A stretch of 64,000 nucleotides of DNA, taken from the NCBI RefSeq assembly GCF_019320115.1, contig NC_089587.1, positions 108,301,158 through 108,365,157 of the forward strand, given 5' to 3'. The position numbers and the translations under genes are program-made. This DNA is from Miscanthus floridulus (Eukaryota; Streptophyta; Magnoliopsida; Poales; Poaceae). Positions within the stretch are counted from its first letter, which is position 1, and every line of letters starts with the position of its first letter. Shown one piece after another: positions 35,458-48,479 of this stretch. The notes beneath the pieces were generated by a model. That model searched no databases. It saw only the letters and a list, made by a program, of their open reading frames with translations, and was not told the DNA's origin.

Positions 35458-36148
35458 CGAGTGGTGGTACCAATGGCTAGGCCTAGCCCTGCTTATAATG
35501 GCAAAGCGGTCAGTGATCCTAGCACGGTCCTCACAGATTCCTATGCAGAATTACTATGAATGAATCGACCAAAGTTTTCGCGCGTTCGAGGCGAGCGATG
35601 TCCGAGGCCATTAATGACAAGTATGACTGCAGGGCAAGGGTCCGACAAGAGCACAGTAAAGAGTATGGGGAGACGTGGGTCATAGCAGGCGTGAACCATA
35701 GGCAAACGTGGAGCATGAAGTAATAGTGCAGCAATAACTCTGGAACATGGATGGGTCAGTCGTGCACAATACGACACACATGACACCTATGGATGGCATA
35801 TCTACAAGCAATACGAGCACTACAATGCACAATAGGACATGCATGAATGCATGTCCTATACATCCTTCTACTAGTGCTAACATATAGGGCAACCGTTCTT
35901 AGATTTTTGGCACATCGTTCTCTCCCTGTAGCTAGTCGATGCTATCGGACTATGCCCGGGGTCAGTGTACCTGTAGAAAACTTGATTAAGCCTACCTAAG
36001 TCAGCAAAGTGCCATCTATCCTAGATACATAACCATAGTAATAGGGATACTTACATAACTTCGCATGCAATGTCCTAACTTTTTGCAAAAATAGGTTGTC
36101 AAATTTTAGTTTAGAAAAGGGTTTTGAAGCTTAATTTTCCTCATTTAT
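35458..36148 (-). other. 5' leader of the non-autonomous element
   Basis: This untranslated leader lies between the PBS and the ORF. At 35965-35980 it has GTGTACCTGTAGAAAA, matching GTGTACCTGCAGAAAA at 53408-53423 in the chromovirus leader. On the minus strand this reads TTTTCT(a/g)CAG|GTACAC, which resembles a 3' splice site. Confidence 0.5.
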
Positions 36149-36160
36149 GCTCTGATACCA
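36149..36160 (-). promoter_or_regulatory. Primer-binding site (tRNA-iMet) of the non-autonomous element
   Basis: GCTCTGATACCA followed by a two-base spacer before the LTR at 36163. Confidence 0.9.
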
Positions 36161-36162
36161 CT

Positions 36163-39100
36163 TATGGTAGAACCACCTAATCTAATGCCTTCTAGGAGTA
36201 CTTGTCTTCCATCAGACACTAAGTACTCAAGGGCGGACACTAAATTACGTAGTTCCGTCGGGCACACCCCATGGGAAAACCCAAAAATCCACATTTTTCC
36301 ATGAGGATCACAAATGAGAGAATAAAGCTTACAACATTCTTAAGTCATTTCTTACATCACTTTCCATGCAACATCAGAGTATAATATTTATTGATTATAA
36401 TAGTGGGATATGCCCATGTTGTCAGAGTTATGAACAATTTAATTTAACAGCGGAATATAAACATGTGATTGGAGTTACATCGAAAATAAATATCTATTCA
36501 TGACATGATGAAGCATTGATGTATAAACTATGACAACATATTATAAAACTTCTATTTATAAAAACATTTAGTGAGAGTTATAAATAAAACTATGATCGCA
36601 GCATAAAGGAATCCTGTTTGGGCCCACCAGGAGGGATCCAAACATAAGAGTCAGCTCTAGCATCTGCCTGTCACCTGCAATAGGAGAAAAAATAAAACCC
36701 TAAGTACTCAGTTGTACTCAGCAAGACTTACTCGTCAGGAGAAAAGAAAAGACTCCAAGGGTATGCAAGGCTTTCTGGCTTGTGGGTTATTGCATCTGCA
36801 GAAGCATTACTAATCATGCGTCCTTATATTCAATTTCATTAGCAGTCATCCTTAGTTCATTAACTAACAATTCTATGTAAGCACCTGTGCTACTTTTGAG
36901 CAGGTGGTAAGCAATCAGAACCATTTTACCATCTTTCATCTTCTAGTTCATACTACGATGCTAGATTGTAGACAAGTCATACCGTATTACCCGACGATTC
37001 GAGAATCAATGTGCCCAACTGGGTACCCCAAAATACATGCCCCACTTGTACCCCAGGCACAAGCAGGACCAACACATCACTCTCCTATCAAGGGGTCTAG
37101 GTCCCCATCCAAACTTGGACTCTAAGCCCCCACACCTGAGTCCCAGACTCAGTGTGGTGCTTAGACCTCCACCATCCTCACCTCCAATCAGTCGGTCCGG
37201 AAAGAGCCAGAACCCACGACAAGAGAGCAACAAGCCTTCCCTACTCCCATAAACAAGTATGTGTTCAGGATAATAAGTCTGTGACCTGACTAGAATTCAA
37301 TGCAACAGACGGTCCTTAATCAACACAGGCGAAACAAATGTAACCCGGGCCTCACTCGAATGCCAAACCAAGTCCAAATCCAAAGTACCATTCCACCCAA
37401 TCTCCAATTATCATTCATATATATTTTTCTAGGTGATAATAATATAACAACAATAATAATATCTTTCCTATCTCTCACGAGTGACAGGCAATCACTCGAC
37501 TTCTACCAGAGTCCTATAGCATAGCAATCTACACGATCTTGTCATACTAGTAAGACTCATAGGATAAGGATATAGATATGCAAGTGGGTTTCATTCAACT
37601 CCTTAAACTTAATGCACAAGCATAAAATAAAGTGCAGAATAATAGGGGTTATGCACCGGGGCTTGCCTAGGTAACATATAACCGAAAGTTAGTCTTCCAT
37701 CTTTGTGACATGATCCATAGCACCATCTTTCCAGCTACCCAGTTGGTTCCACTATCCACCATCGTTCCTATTATGATATGCATAAATGCAATGCATGCTT
37801 AAGTCAAACAGGCATACACAAAGATACTTACAAGCACAAAAGGGCAAGCAACACGTCATCGTGGTTAAACTAGGGTATAAAACATTCTAGATTCAACTCT
37901 CATCTTCTCCCAAACAACTTTCTTGTGACTTAATTATTATCAATCCATCACAAGCTATTAAAATTACCACTTTGCATTTTAACATACGAGCGAGAGCTAC
38001 CATAACATGCCAAGCACACTTCTACGTATTAAACAAAGTAAAGCAACACTTTGCTTAGTCACCATATAGCACAAAGTAGTACGCCAGTACATAAACATGT
38101 TGCAAACACAAGGTGAAATATATACTAAAGATAATTGCTTAACTAAACATAACGTTTAAATAAAACAGTGACGGTTCGAACATAAATCTAGGAGATGAAA
38201 GTTTTATGGACAGAACATCTCAACTAAACATAGCTACTGTGTGAATATCATAATTTTCGAACGAGCAATTTAATTACTACAACATAATCAAGATCTAATT
38301 GCAATTAAGCATATGACACATGATAAATCAATAACTCGGTAATTAAGCATCCACTAAACATGAAACTTTTACCATAGCACAAACACATCCACACTAGTCT
38401 ACCATAAAAATTTCACTACATTTGGACAAATACAACATGCTTTATTAAATAAACATAAAGGCTAGATTACACCTACATGAAAAACTTCATACTAAAGCAC
38501 ATGACATAATATATCTACTGCATAGAGCTAGTCACAAGGATTTCAAAACACATTTATTTTCCTTTTTATGATTTTTCTACTAATTACTATGATTTTCCAA
38601 AGTTTTAGTCGAATTACTCATAAAAGAAAAAGCCAAATAGGACAAATACTTTGCGCTAAATCCCATGGGATTTCATTAAACCAATCCATAGTACAACACA
38701 CACTATGCATCACTATTCAAATGAGTCACGGATTTTGCATTGGGAACCATGAAAAAGTTTCTATTCTCACCCTCGTCCTTCTTCTTCTCCCTTCGATACA
38801 GAGCAGAGGAAGGGAACAGAATCGGCTGCCGATTCTGGCCATAGGGCGACTAGCCAGTGGTGAGGGTGAGCTGCACGGCCACACGGCAAGGCGGCATCCG
38901 GCTACACCCACGCTAGGCCCTAGCCTGGCCCACGGTAGCCCGAGGTGGCCCGGCCACGGCAGCTGGCGGCGGCCGATGGACACAGCAGGCGACAGCGGCG
39001 TGCGCATAGAAGGAGGCCGGGGAAGCAGGGTGCAGGTTGCATGCAGCAGCAGTGAGGGTGAAGGTGAGCATGGCTCAGGCAGGGGAAGGCAGTGGAGGCT

Positions 39101-39310
39101 CAGTGGGGCGCAGCCGGTGGTGGCCCAGCCACCCGTGCGGTGACCACAGCGAGTGGCTGCGCTCCTATAGGGCTGAGCGGCTAGGGATGGGCACCTCAGG
39201 TGCAAGATGGTGAGGGAGAGGCAAAGGAGTTCTCATCTAGGGCAGAGGGGGAGCACACGGTGGGGATGGCTGGTGGCAGCTCGAGCTCCATGGCACTCAG
39301 CCACGGCATG
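36163..39310 (-). repeat. 5' LTR of the non-autonomous element, cut by the Tat element
   Basis: It begins TATGGTAGAACC, a decayed form of the group's TGTGGCAGAACC terminus. It shares the LTR-group blocks CACCTGCAATAGGAG with AAACCCTAAGTACTC (36670-36712) and CACCGGGGCTTGCCT (37655-37669). The remaining ~1 kb should lie beyond the right end of the Tat insertion. Confidence 0.82.
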
Positions 39311-39780
39311 TGTTGACAGAATATCGTCAGCAGTCCTTCGAGGGGTATCCCATGAAGGTAGATTGATCAGCAGAGATGCGTGTAATCAAGAACAAGAAGG
39401 CAACATAGACACAAGAGTTAGATAGGTTTGGGCCATCAGCACGATGTAATACCCTACTCCTATGGTCTGTTGGATTGTATTAGCTATTATATGATGTTGT
39501 GTGTGTTTTGAGGGGGTCCTTGTCCACCTTATATAGTCTAGGGGGCAGGGTTACAAGTTAGTTAGATCTAGGAGATAATCGGTAAGTAATAATAGATTAC
39601 ATGAATCATGGGATTGAACATATCCTAACAGATCTTGTAGTATCTTTAGGATATCACCCTTGATGTCTTGCGGTACACGTCGAGCAGTACCGTGCACCAT
39701 AAGTCTTCGTCTTATGGGTTGGACCGCCCTTAGGAGCATAGCCCATATAGTCTACCATGGGTATCTAGGGCGTACCCCCA
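39311..39780 (-). repeat. Tat element 3' LTR (about 470 bp)
   Basis: It starts TGTTGACAGAATATCGTCAG and ends GGCGTACCCCCA, giving TG...CA. On the minus strand CTATATAAGG (39527-39536) is a good TATA box, consistent with the pol orientation. The right limit is set by the expected CA end and is slightly uncertain. Confidence 0.72.
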
Positions 39781-40847
39781 TAGCTAGTCTCCAAGCGCCT
39801 TGTATCTGCTGTGCAACGCCATCTTGAGCTTGTCTAAGCAGGTGTAAATAAAGCCGAGTAGTCAGACTCATGGTCCGACCACCATAATGAGTCACCGAGA
39901 AGTTATGGGCCGTAGCCGACTAGCTTAACTGTCTGGCTGAGCACAAGCTTATCTAAGCAAAGCTTGCCAGAAGGATGTAAGGAGCTCAAGTTCAAAATCA
40001 AAAATTTCCTCGTAGTGGACCAATGTGCCCACTTAGAGCCTGACCATGAGAAAGGGAGATAATCTTCTTCAACTCTAGGAGGCATGGAGTCTTCCAGACT
40101 AAGGCAAACACACTCACCGCAAGGTGAAGTGTGCCCACTTAGTCCTTGGGCCTAATAGTAGGTGACGTGGCCACATGGTGCTAGGGTCCAGAAAGTAGAA
40201 GAAATGTAGAAAACCAGCTGAGCAGGCGACCAGTCCATAGGTAGAGCCCTAAAATGAAAAGTGCACATTCACTGCAAGGTGAAGTGTGCCCACTTAGTTC
40301 CCAAGCCTGACAATAGGTGATGTAGTAACGTGGTGGTAGGGTCAGAAACAACAGTAACCAGAAGAAAGTCCCCAGTATGGTGAGAAACCAAGTCATAATG
40401 ATGACGTAGTCCCCGAACCACAAGTGGAAATCTTGGATAAATCAAATCGTGGAGAAAAAGCCAGAGTAAGGGCTGTACAGTAGAAATTACTAAGCCTTGA
40501 TGGTATTGCAGAGAAGTCAGCGAATATTCGGTGTGCAATACCAAGTTGCGTCGGAGAATAGGCGATATGGGCTGCAATTGCATGGAAGCCCAGGTAACGG
40601 CCCACCACGCCACATTGGGGAATTTGGAAAGGCATAAATCATGGTGCGGTTTCCCAAAAACCCTTGAATGCAAAAGTGGAGAGGGTGTCTTTATAACTGC
40701 ATCACTGCACTCCACGCTCCCACCTTTGCCACTTTGCCACTTTGTCTTCCTCCTTGCCTCTACGCTCCCCCATTCACATTCACACGCACTCCGCCGCTAG
40801 GTCTAAAAGCTTGCGCAAAGAGGCTAGTTCCGATCCAGATCTGAGGG
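39781..40847. other. Tat internal non-coding region with ~154-bp tandem units
   Basis: GCAAGGTGAAGTGTGCCCAC occurs at 40119-40138 and again at 40273-40292 inside two imperfect units (40111-40264 and 40265-40420), with a weaker third trace near 40020. A TATA-like CTTTATAACTG at 40689-40699 on the plus strand lies about 155 bp before the antisense gene's first ATG. No other feature is seen. Confidence 0.55.
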
Positions 40848-43800
40848 ATGGCATTGAAGAGGGGAGGTGGAAACATGAAGAAGGCAACCGCTAGGATGAG
40901 CTGTGATAAGGAATGGGTACCGTCCCTCATGGGGGAGATGGGGCTCAATGAGATGGTGGAGGTGGGCGTTCTTCCTGACCGTGTCACTACCGGATGGCGT
41001 TCAGCCGATGGTGAGCCCTATCCGATGCCGCACACCGATGAGCTTGTCGTATTTGAAGACTATTTCTAGTGTGGGTTAGGTCTTCTAGTACATCCTTTCT
41101 TGCAGGATCTATTGGAGTATTAGGGAGTGAGTTTGTGCAATCTTCATCTGAACACCATCTTACACATTTCCTTGTTTATCCATTTCTTTGAGGTGTATCT
41201 TGGCATTCTTCCCTGCTTCAATCTTTTCTGACACCTATTCTAGCTAAAGAAGAAGGGCAGGGGCGGTTCCAAAGTGGTCGGTGGTGTGTATCTGTAGCTC
41301 CACGATGGGATGGCGGGCGAGTACATTACTGTGCCATTGAACACCTCGCTAAAGGGGTGGAATGCTAGGTGGTTCTACATGAAGCAGAGTCATCCTACCA
41401 TCCGGTGCGACATCGACCAGGTTCCAAAGAATCAGAGGAGCTGGTTAGAGAAGTTGACCAGTGCCAATATGGAGCAGGTGAAGGAGCTCCTCAAGCTGAT
41501 GAAGGGCATGAAGATGAACAGAGTGGTGGTGGCAGTGAACTTAATAATGCACCGCATCCAGCCCTGTATGGAGAGGGCCCACGTAGGCTTTGACTTCAAG
41601 GAGGATACTGATGACACCCGAGAGAGGATGGAGAGACTGATGAAGGAGGTCATGCTACACTAGGCCGCTGAACTATTTGCTCCAAGCGTGCCATACAGCA
41701 TGCCAGGGTAGCTGAAAACCTTCAACTACATGAACCCACCTCCTCAGGTAAGAATCTCGACTGTTGGTCCTAGTGTTTTTTATCCTGTGCCAGCGCTGAG
41801 CCATGAACTGATTCGCTTGTGGAAAGATCCATTTGTAGGAATGGGCAGCGTACTTCTTGGGTGTGCCGAGGAGCGATTGGCCAAAGGCAGTGGTTGCTAG
41901 GCCAGCCACTCAGCCAGAAGAAGGTACCATTAGCGCCTCATCTGAATCCAAAGGCAAAGGTGCTAGTCGGAAGGAGGGTCCTCCTTGATATCGGAGAAGG
42001 TTCAGGGGGAAGGGCGATGATAGAAGAGCTGGTCTGAAAGAAAAGGAGAACGACGGATGTAGCTCCCTGCAAGCCGGGTGGCATCTCACTTGGCGGCAAT
42101 CGGACTACTCTAACGCAGAGTGCGGCGATGCCCAAGTGGTCGAATGATGATAGGGCTCCAGTAGCTCCCCCTCCGAGCACTACATGCGAGGAGGTGCAAT
42201 CGAAGGGAGGGGAAGGAGTCCCCAAGCAACAGGCGGAGAAGGTGCTGACGGCGACGGCCGCAAGACCCCTAGCCTAGGACATGCGGGTTGACCCTAGAGC
42301 GGTGCGTAGGAGCTTAGGGAGGTAGCGCCGGTTCAGAATAGTCTACCAGGAAGCTAACATGTAAGTATCTTTGCCTTAGGGTCAGTGGCTATCTGATTTT
42401 TGTAGTTGTGGTGATCGATGAGCTGATCTGATGCAGAACAGGGTGTGTGGAGGATCTAAATCCTTTGGGCTAGACTGGCGAGCAGCTAGGGGCTATTGCT
42501 AGCATGGATGCAATATGGGCAGACTCCATCCTAGAGTCCTCGGGTGCTCATCGTTCTATGTAGGAGTCGACCACCGCTGCTGGTGGAGTTGGAGACAGTG
42601 AGCGATTGGCTGCAACGGTGAGTGAGATGATGGAGATGCCAGGGGCAACGACGAGAGCTATTGAGTCCTTAGAGGTGGCAGCGGGAGCTACTAACGTTGT
42701 GCCGGTGTCTAGGGCACAGAGGCCAGCAGTGTCGAAGGAGCAAGCGGCATGCCTTGGGATGTCGTAGGGCATGGTTGGACGCTCCGTGAGGCCACTGAGC
42801 CCCTAGGGAGCGCCACCGGTTGCAGAGGAAGAGGACAAGGTCGAGGAGATTGAGTGTGAAGAATCATGACCTCAAGCCGTCTGCATCCTCTGCAAGCGGG
42901 GCGGACGAAGTTGTAATCGTGGAAGAGGAGGACACCACCAGGGAGGTGAAGAGGCTATGGTCCACCCATTCCACAGCCATGAAGCAAATTGAGGTTAGTA
43001 TTACATCGGTGGTGTCCATCTTTGGCATTGGAGACTATGGTCCTTCATAGCCTTGGTGCTTTGCAGGGCATAGCGTGAACTGCCGTACAACGGCAACAAC
43101 TGATCCAGAGGATGGAGCCCCTCTCCGAGGAGAATGAAAAGCTGAGGGAGGCGGTGAAACTAATGGAGAAGAACATCTAGAGGGCCCAGCACGAAAGGGT
43201 CTTACTGAATCAAATGCGAGGAACCTAGAGTACCAGAAGGGTGTCTTATCTGAGCAGCTAAAGACCACCACTGAGCAGCTGGAGCGCATTTTCGAGCAGG
43301 TGAACACCATCTCTGAGCAGCTGGAGCCCAACTCCAAACAACTAAAGAGCATCTCAGACCAGAAGAAAGGTATTGCAGATCTATGAGTTTGCTCTGTATT
43401 GCCAAATAGTCATGATGTTCCTATCGACCATTATGTTTGTAGAGCAAGATGCGGAGCTCGATCGGTTGCGAGAAGTCATCGGTCAACTCCAAGAGGAGAA
43501 GGAGAAGGCATTTGGGTGGGTAGAGAAACTGGCTGAGGATCTAGAAGGTGAGTAGTTCATGGTCGGTGTTATTGCTGAATTAATTTCTTCGTTTGACAAA
43601 TCCCTTTGGTGTCTACAAAATACCATCGAAGGACCGAGGCGTAGTTCGACGTGCTAGAGCTGGAGGCATAAACCCAGAGGGGAAGACTCGATGCCATGGT
43701 GGCTAGAGTCAGGCCGGTGCTCGACTGTATCGACATGGAGGTAGCTCCTCAGCCCGATGATAGGCTACCACATCTGGACGCCATTATCGACAGGTGCAAG

Positions 43801-43907
43801 GCGGTGTCGGATAACTTCAAGAGCTTCAACCGAGACACCACTATCTCTGTCATGACACACGCCCTAGTGGTGGTCCGATTGCACTACCTTGCCATCAATC
43901 TTTGAGT
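40848..43907 (+). pseudogene. Antisense additional gene of the Tat element ('putative gypsy-type transposon' domain), 5' part
   Basis: This gene lies opposite to pol, downstream of integrase. It starts MALKRGGGNMKKATARMSCD and continues EWVPSLMGEM, LPDRVTTGWR and DELVVFEDYF, then after decay MAGEYITVPLNTSLKGWNAR. These resemble the plant PF04195-type family (putative gypsy-type transposon). A long coiled-coil region at about 42900-43555 follows (EQLKTTTEQLERIFEQVN, LDRLREVIGQLQEEKEK), with apparent splice donors such as GAAGGTGAGT at 43547. Many stops and frameshifts break it. The terminal segment LHYLAINL is cut by the chromovirus and resumes at 58678. The function of the family is unknown. 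Confidence 0.6.
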
Positions 43908-43912
43908 GATAG
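43908..43912. repeat. Left target-site duplication GATAG of the chromovirus
   Basis: GATAG precedes the LTR start TGTAACAG and recurs at 58673-58677. Confidence 0.93.
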
Positions 43913-46900
43913 TGTAACAGAACCGACCAATTTATAAGAGCACAAGTACAAAAGCAATCACCGGAGTGATCAAACCGTCATACTTGAACCCATATAAACC
44001 CGGTAGTCAACTGAAACCACGAAGGATTTCAAACCAACTTGCATACAACCAAGATCACAGTAATTCAACATAACAAGCCACATGTTACATCCATTTCACA
44101 AGTAGTTCATCAGTACCACATACATCAGAGTACACATAGTTATTACAAAACGAGTTCACAAATAGCGGAAGCAAAGTAGTTTAACACCATCACACACACT
44201 TAGTTCAAATACAAGCCAGTACCATAGTCATATCCAGCAAAAGCAGTAAGATAAAATAACCTAGATGATCATGCCCATGATCTAGTCTTCATCCCCCGCA
44301 GGGTGGAGACAATACTTACAGTAGCCGTTATATAGCACGTCATCTGCAACAAGGGGGAAATAAACCCTGAGTACGAGAAGGTACTCAGCTAGACTTACCC
44401 GTCGTAAACCAGAAATAAATGACACCAAGGACTATGCAAGGCTTTATCGGTGGATCTAGCTTGACAAGCATTTTGCAAAAACGCTATAGTGATACGAGAG
44501 CATAATTAGGTTTATGAGTAAGCAGCAATTTAACAATATTAACCTATCAACTAGATTAGCACCTGTACTAGAGCAAGCAATTGATTAACTCCAAACATTA
44601 GTAACCATATCCGGTATAAGTTTGTATCATCATCATTGATTTAACCATCAAGTTCAATTAAGTGCATCTACGTTGCCGCTGCTCAGTCAAGTTCTCACTA
44701 TCCGGGAGAGACGGCGATTCGAATCGATTCCTATCCAGCTGGAGGGGTATTCCTAACACAAACCCAGACATACCTCGCGAAGGCAGCCTTAGGTCACCTT
44801 TGGTACATCTCAGGAATCGCGGCTCCGAGCAGCGCCGCACCCTTAGGGAGTCCACTCTGCCAGGTGGTCAATCTCACCTCGGACTTACGCCAATAGCTCC
44901 CCACACATCCTTACTACCGCCAGGGTGCGCACTTTCACTTCTCGGTCTTCCGGCCTGAGTTGAGCTACTCGGCTTCGCGGTCGGAACGAGTTATCCGGCC
45001 AACTAAGTGATAGGCATGCGTTCAACATGACATGAGGACGTACAGTGAATCGGTCCTTAACTGACACAGACGGGGATAGATCCACTACCAAGACCTCCTT
45101 GCCTTGCTGCTTCTCTATCGACCTCCCGCCCGGTCACAATTCATTATTAACACATGGTTATTCTCCACGATAGCAATTATAGCCAACCGTGACCAGACAT
45201 TTTTCTAATATGCAGGTGACAGGAAATCACCTGACTTTTACCGGTCTAAGCATGGCTAAGCTTTGATTCGCTCCTGGACCTAAATAGGATTCAGGGTACG
45301 TATACTGGCCAAGGAATAGGTATATATGCAACAAGTGTTCGCATCCAATTCCTATCACTTAATGCATCAATAAATAAAGATACTCAAAGTACCCATTTTG
45401 AAAACATAGGAGTCTTAGAATGCTCCGGGGCTTGCCTTTCAGAAAAGATGAAGGTTGGTGATCGGGGCACTCAAGAACTTCTTCGTTGACTCCTTCTTCG
45501 GGGGCCTGCACCTCCTGCTCCTGAGCTTGCTGCTGCTCCTCCGGAAGTACTGGCTCGAATTCCAGAAGCGTAACTCCCTCCGGAACACCTATTGCATGCA
45601 TATGCATAGTAAGAATCGTGCATGCACAAGAGATGGAAGATAATGATGAAATGTATAGCCATGTATGAATGGATCGTAGTAAGTGTTTACGAACGCATTA
45701 CTGGACACTCGTTTACCGAGTAAGACTAGCCCTATTCAAACCACTCTAAGCATATTTCTAACTTAACTGAAAGAACAAGATTAACTTACCTAACTTGCAT
45801 AACCTAAGATAAAGATGCTCATCTTCAGTTAAGGGCCTAACACCTAGGAACAGTACCATGAACTTAGAATAGTAAAGACATACTTAAAATAACAGTTAAA
45901 GTTTCATATGCAACAAGTAGTCACTTAATTCAATCATAACCAGAGTTCTATAAATCCAAATGACTTGCAAGAGGACATTCTGGAAAGCTCATGAAATTCT
46001 CTACAATTCATTTGTAAACATCACAGCATGATTCTTATGTTAACCAAACTGAATTCCAGTAAATCTAGAATCTGCCCAGAATTGACAGGGTTACTAACTT
46101 AATTATTTAATGATGATGCAAAAGCCTAATTTGACCAAACAAAGTTTACCAACTTGTTTCACACACCAGAGGAACACTAGAAAGTATAGTGCCAACTTCT
46201 AAATAAATTGTTTATTACCCTTTTCTAATTTATTTAATTAATTAGGTGATTAAAGCAATATATAGTAAAACTATTCATAAAAATCTACAAAAATTACAGT
46301 AGCTATCTCATGCTGCACATAGACTACCATAAAAATTTCAAAGCCATTGAGTAAGTATAACAGTCTACACAAAAATGCTAAGGCATACTGGCTTAAAATG
46401 GCATAATTAAGAAATCCTAATGAACAGTGTCAAGCAACAGATTTCACATTTTTCCTAACATCATTCTAGCATAAGAACCTTACTCACCAAATTTTACCTT
46501 CACTGGATCTATATAAAAATTATGAAAATTCACACAAGATCCACCCATTAATAAAAGGAAATTCTATAACTTAAAAACTACACATGCACTAGCTCTGAAA
46601 TTTTAACCAGAGACTCTACTACACCAAAATAGAGGACCCACAAAATTTCATAATTTTTGGACCACAGAAACTCAAGTTAAAATTCAAACAAGTTTGCATG
46701 TATTTAAAAACACATTTCAAGTTCCTATTTAATTCACCCAACATTTCTGCAACATGTGCTCATATAATATTTTTATCAAATACTAGACATTACTAGGAAC
46801 TCAACAAAATTAGAACCACATCATTTGGATCTACCAACTAGGAGATACACATTTTTGAATCTAGATGCCAAACTGTGAAATAAAACAAACAAAACAAATA

Positions 46901-48479
46901 AGAAATAAACACAGCCACAGCTGTTGGGCCGGCCCGAGGAACGACGGCCCACGAGCGATGCTGGCGCGGCCCAAGACGTGGCGCAAGCGGCCCAGCTACT
47001 CGGCGCGGCCCAGGCTGGTGGCCTCCTCAGCAGCGGCGACTGACAACGGGCCCCGCGCGCCACTGAGAGAAAACAGGGGAGGAGGAACGGCGGTGGCGCA
47101 GTTCGCCGCCGGTGGCTCCTCCGGCGAAGGGTGAGGCACCAACGTGCTCAGCTCACTGCCCCGCACCGATGGGAGAAGAAAACGGGCTTCCTAGCTACCG
47201 AGGAGGGGGTCGCCGTCGGCAATGGTGCTTGCGGCGGCGCTGCGCAAGGTATGCCGGCCAACTACGGCCATGGCGGACTGACCTAAGCCAGGAGTGAGCA
47301 TCGGGAGTTCGCAACAACCACGAGGGATGGGAGAGAAAGGAAGGAGGGAGCTCTGGTGGTGGTTGGCCATGGCGGGCTCACCTCCGACGAGGTTGCGATA
47401 GCGCGGAAATGCCGAAAGCGGCCTCACCAGAGATTGGCTGGCTGCGTGGAGGCGACGACGAGCAAGAGGAGGTCGCGGCGGAGCTTGGAGCTAGCTGGGC
47501 AACGCGTTTTTGCCAAAACGCGGGAGCTAGGCGAGGGCGAAGCTCCGGCGGCAATGGCGGGCGGCTTCGGGCTGCGCTGAGGGAGGCGAGAAAGGAAACT
47601 GGGGCTGGCGACTCGGTCGGGCAGGCGCGGAGCGGCTTCAAGACGCGGCCGGCCGTGCCAGGGCATCCACGGCGCGTGTCCAGCGCGCTCAGGCGAGCGG
47701 CGACGAGTGGCGCCATGCGGCCAACGGATTCTGAAGTGGTCGGCCATGACTGACCTGACCGTTTTCTGAAAATGGTGATTCAGACTTAACGACGATGACT
47801 GACAGCGTAGGTTAAACGGTGATTATCTCCTAACCTGTGACGATCTAGACTATGCCGTAGTTAACAAAGTTGATCATCCATATGAGAACTACAACTCATG
47901 TAATAGGAGCTCGGGCTGATTTGGCTTGGTTAGTGATATACAGCGCTCCCAACATCAGCTCAAGAAACTGTAATTCAGTTTTAGGACTTAGAAAATTTCT
48001 AAGTGTAGAATCAGCCCCAATTCTGACTTGTGGGCCATGTTTGAGACTGTTCCACACATTTTCATGACTTGACCTCTAAACAAAGTTTGTTCCATATAAA
48101 ATTTGCTACAACTTTGCTTTAGGTTGCTCAGACATGCAAACACTCTAAGTTGTACTTTTTAAATAGTCAAAGATAAGAGCTCTAGGGTCAACACAAGTCA
48201 AACTATTACTTAGAGGTGTAATTAGGTAAGATGGTCAACATGAACATTGTTGCTAAAGACAAACTAAGTGTAGCTAAGTTGTTTAAGAGGACATTTGGCA
48301 CACATTTGCATAGACCACACAAGAGCACACACAATTGCTAGCATAAACCCAGCAGTTCAAATAGAAACACACATAAAATGATAATATTCATAATGATATG
48401 ATGCTTATGAATGAGATGATGATGCTCATGCTCATGTGATGCAAGTGTTTTAGTACAACCATAACACTGGGGTGTTACA
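43913..48479 (-). repeat. Chromovirus 3' LTR (4,567 bp)
   Basis: It starts TGTAACAGAACCGACC and ends GGGGTGTTACA. Conserved group blocks are CATCTGCAACAAGGGGG with AAACCCTGAGTAC (44341-44374) and CTCCGGGGCTTGCCT (45422-45436). ORFs in it (for example 44662-44958 and 47409-47753) recur in the other LTR because the LTRs are copies; they are not independent genes. Confidence 0.95.

Larger units (their letters stand above)
30435..39310 (-). mobile_element. Non-autonomous Tekay-derived LTR element (LARD-like), truncated and interrupted
   Basis: It has a partial 3' LTR (30435-32680), an internal region of 3,482 bp (32681-36162), a tRNA-iMet primer-binding site (36149-36160) and a 5' LTR from 36163 that is cut at 39310 by the Tat element. 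Its PPT-side sequence CCCCCCTTGAAAAGAATCTC and a leader motif near 35965-35980 resemble those of the autonomous chromovirus at 43913-58672, so it appears to be a derivative. Instead of gag-pol it keeps only a decayed ORF of unknown function. The left LTR lacks its first ~1.9 kb, replaced by the 18S fragment. Confidence 0.82.

Noticed and set aside
47409..47753. GC-rich 114-aa ORF, repeated at 57602-57946
   Set aside because: It lies inside the two LTR copies and has overlapping frames of similar length on both strands. Its recurrence is explained by the LTR duplication and it shows no domain.
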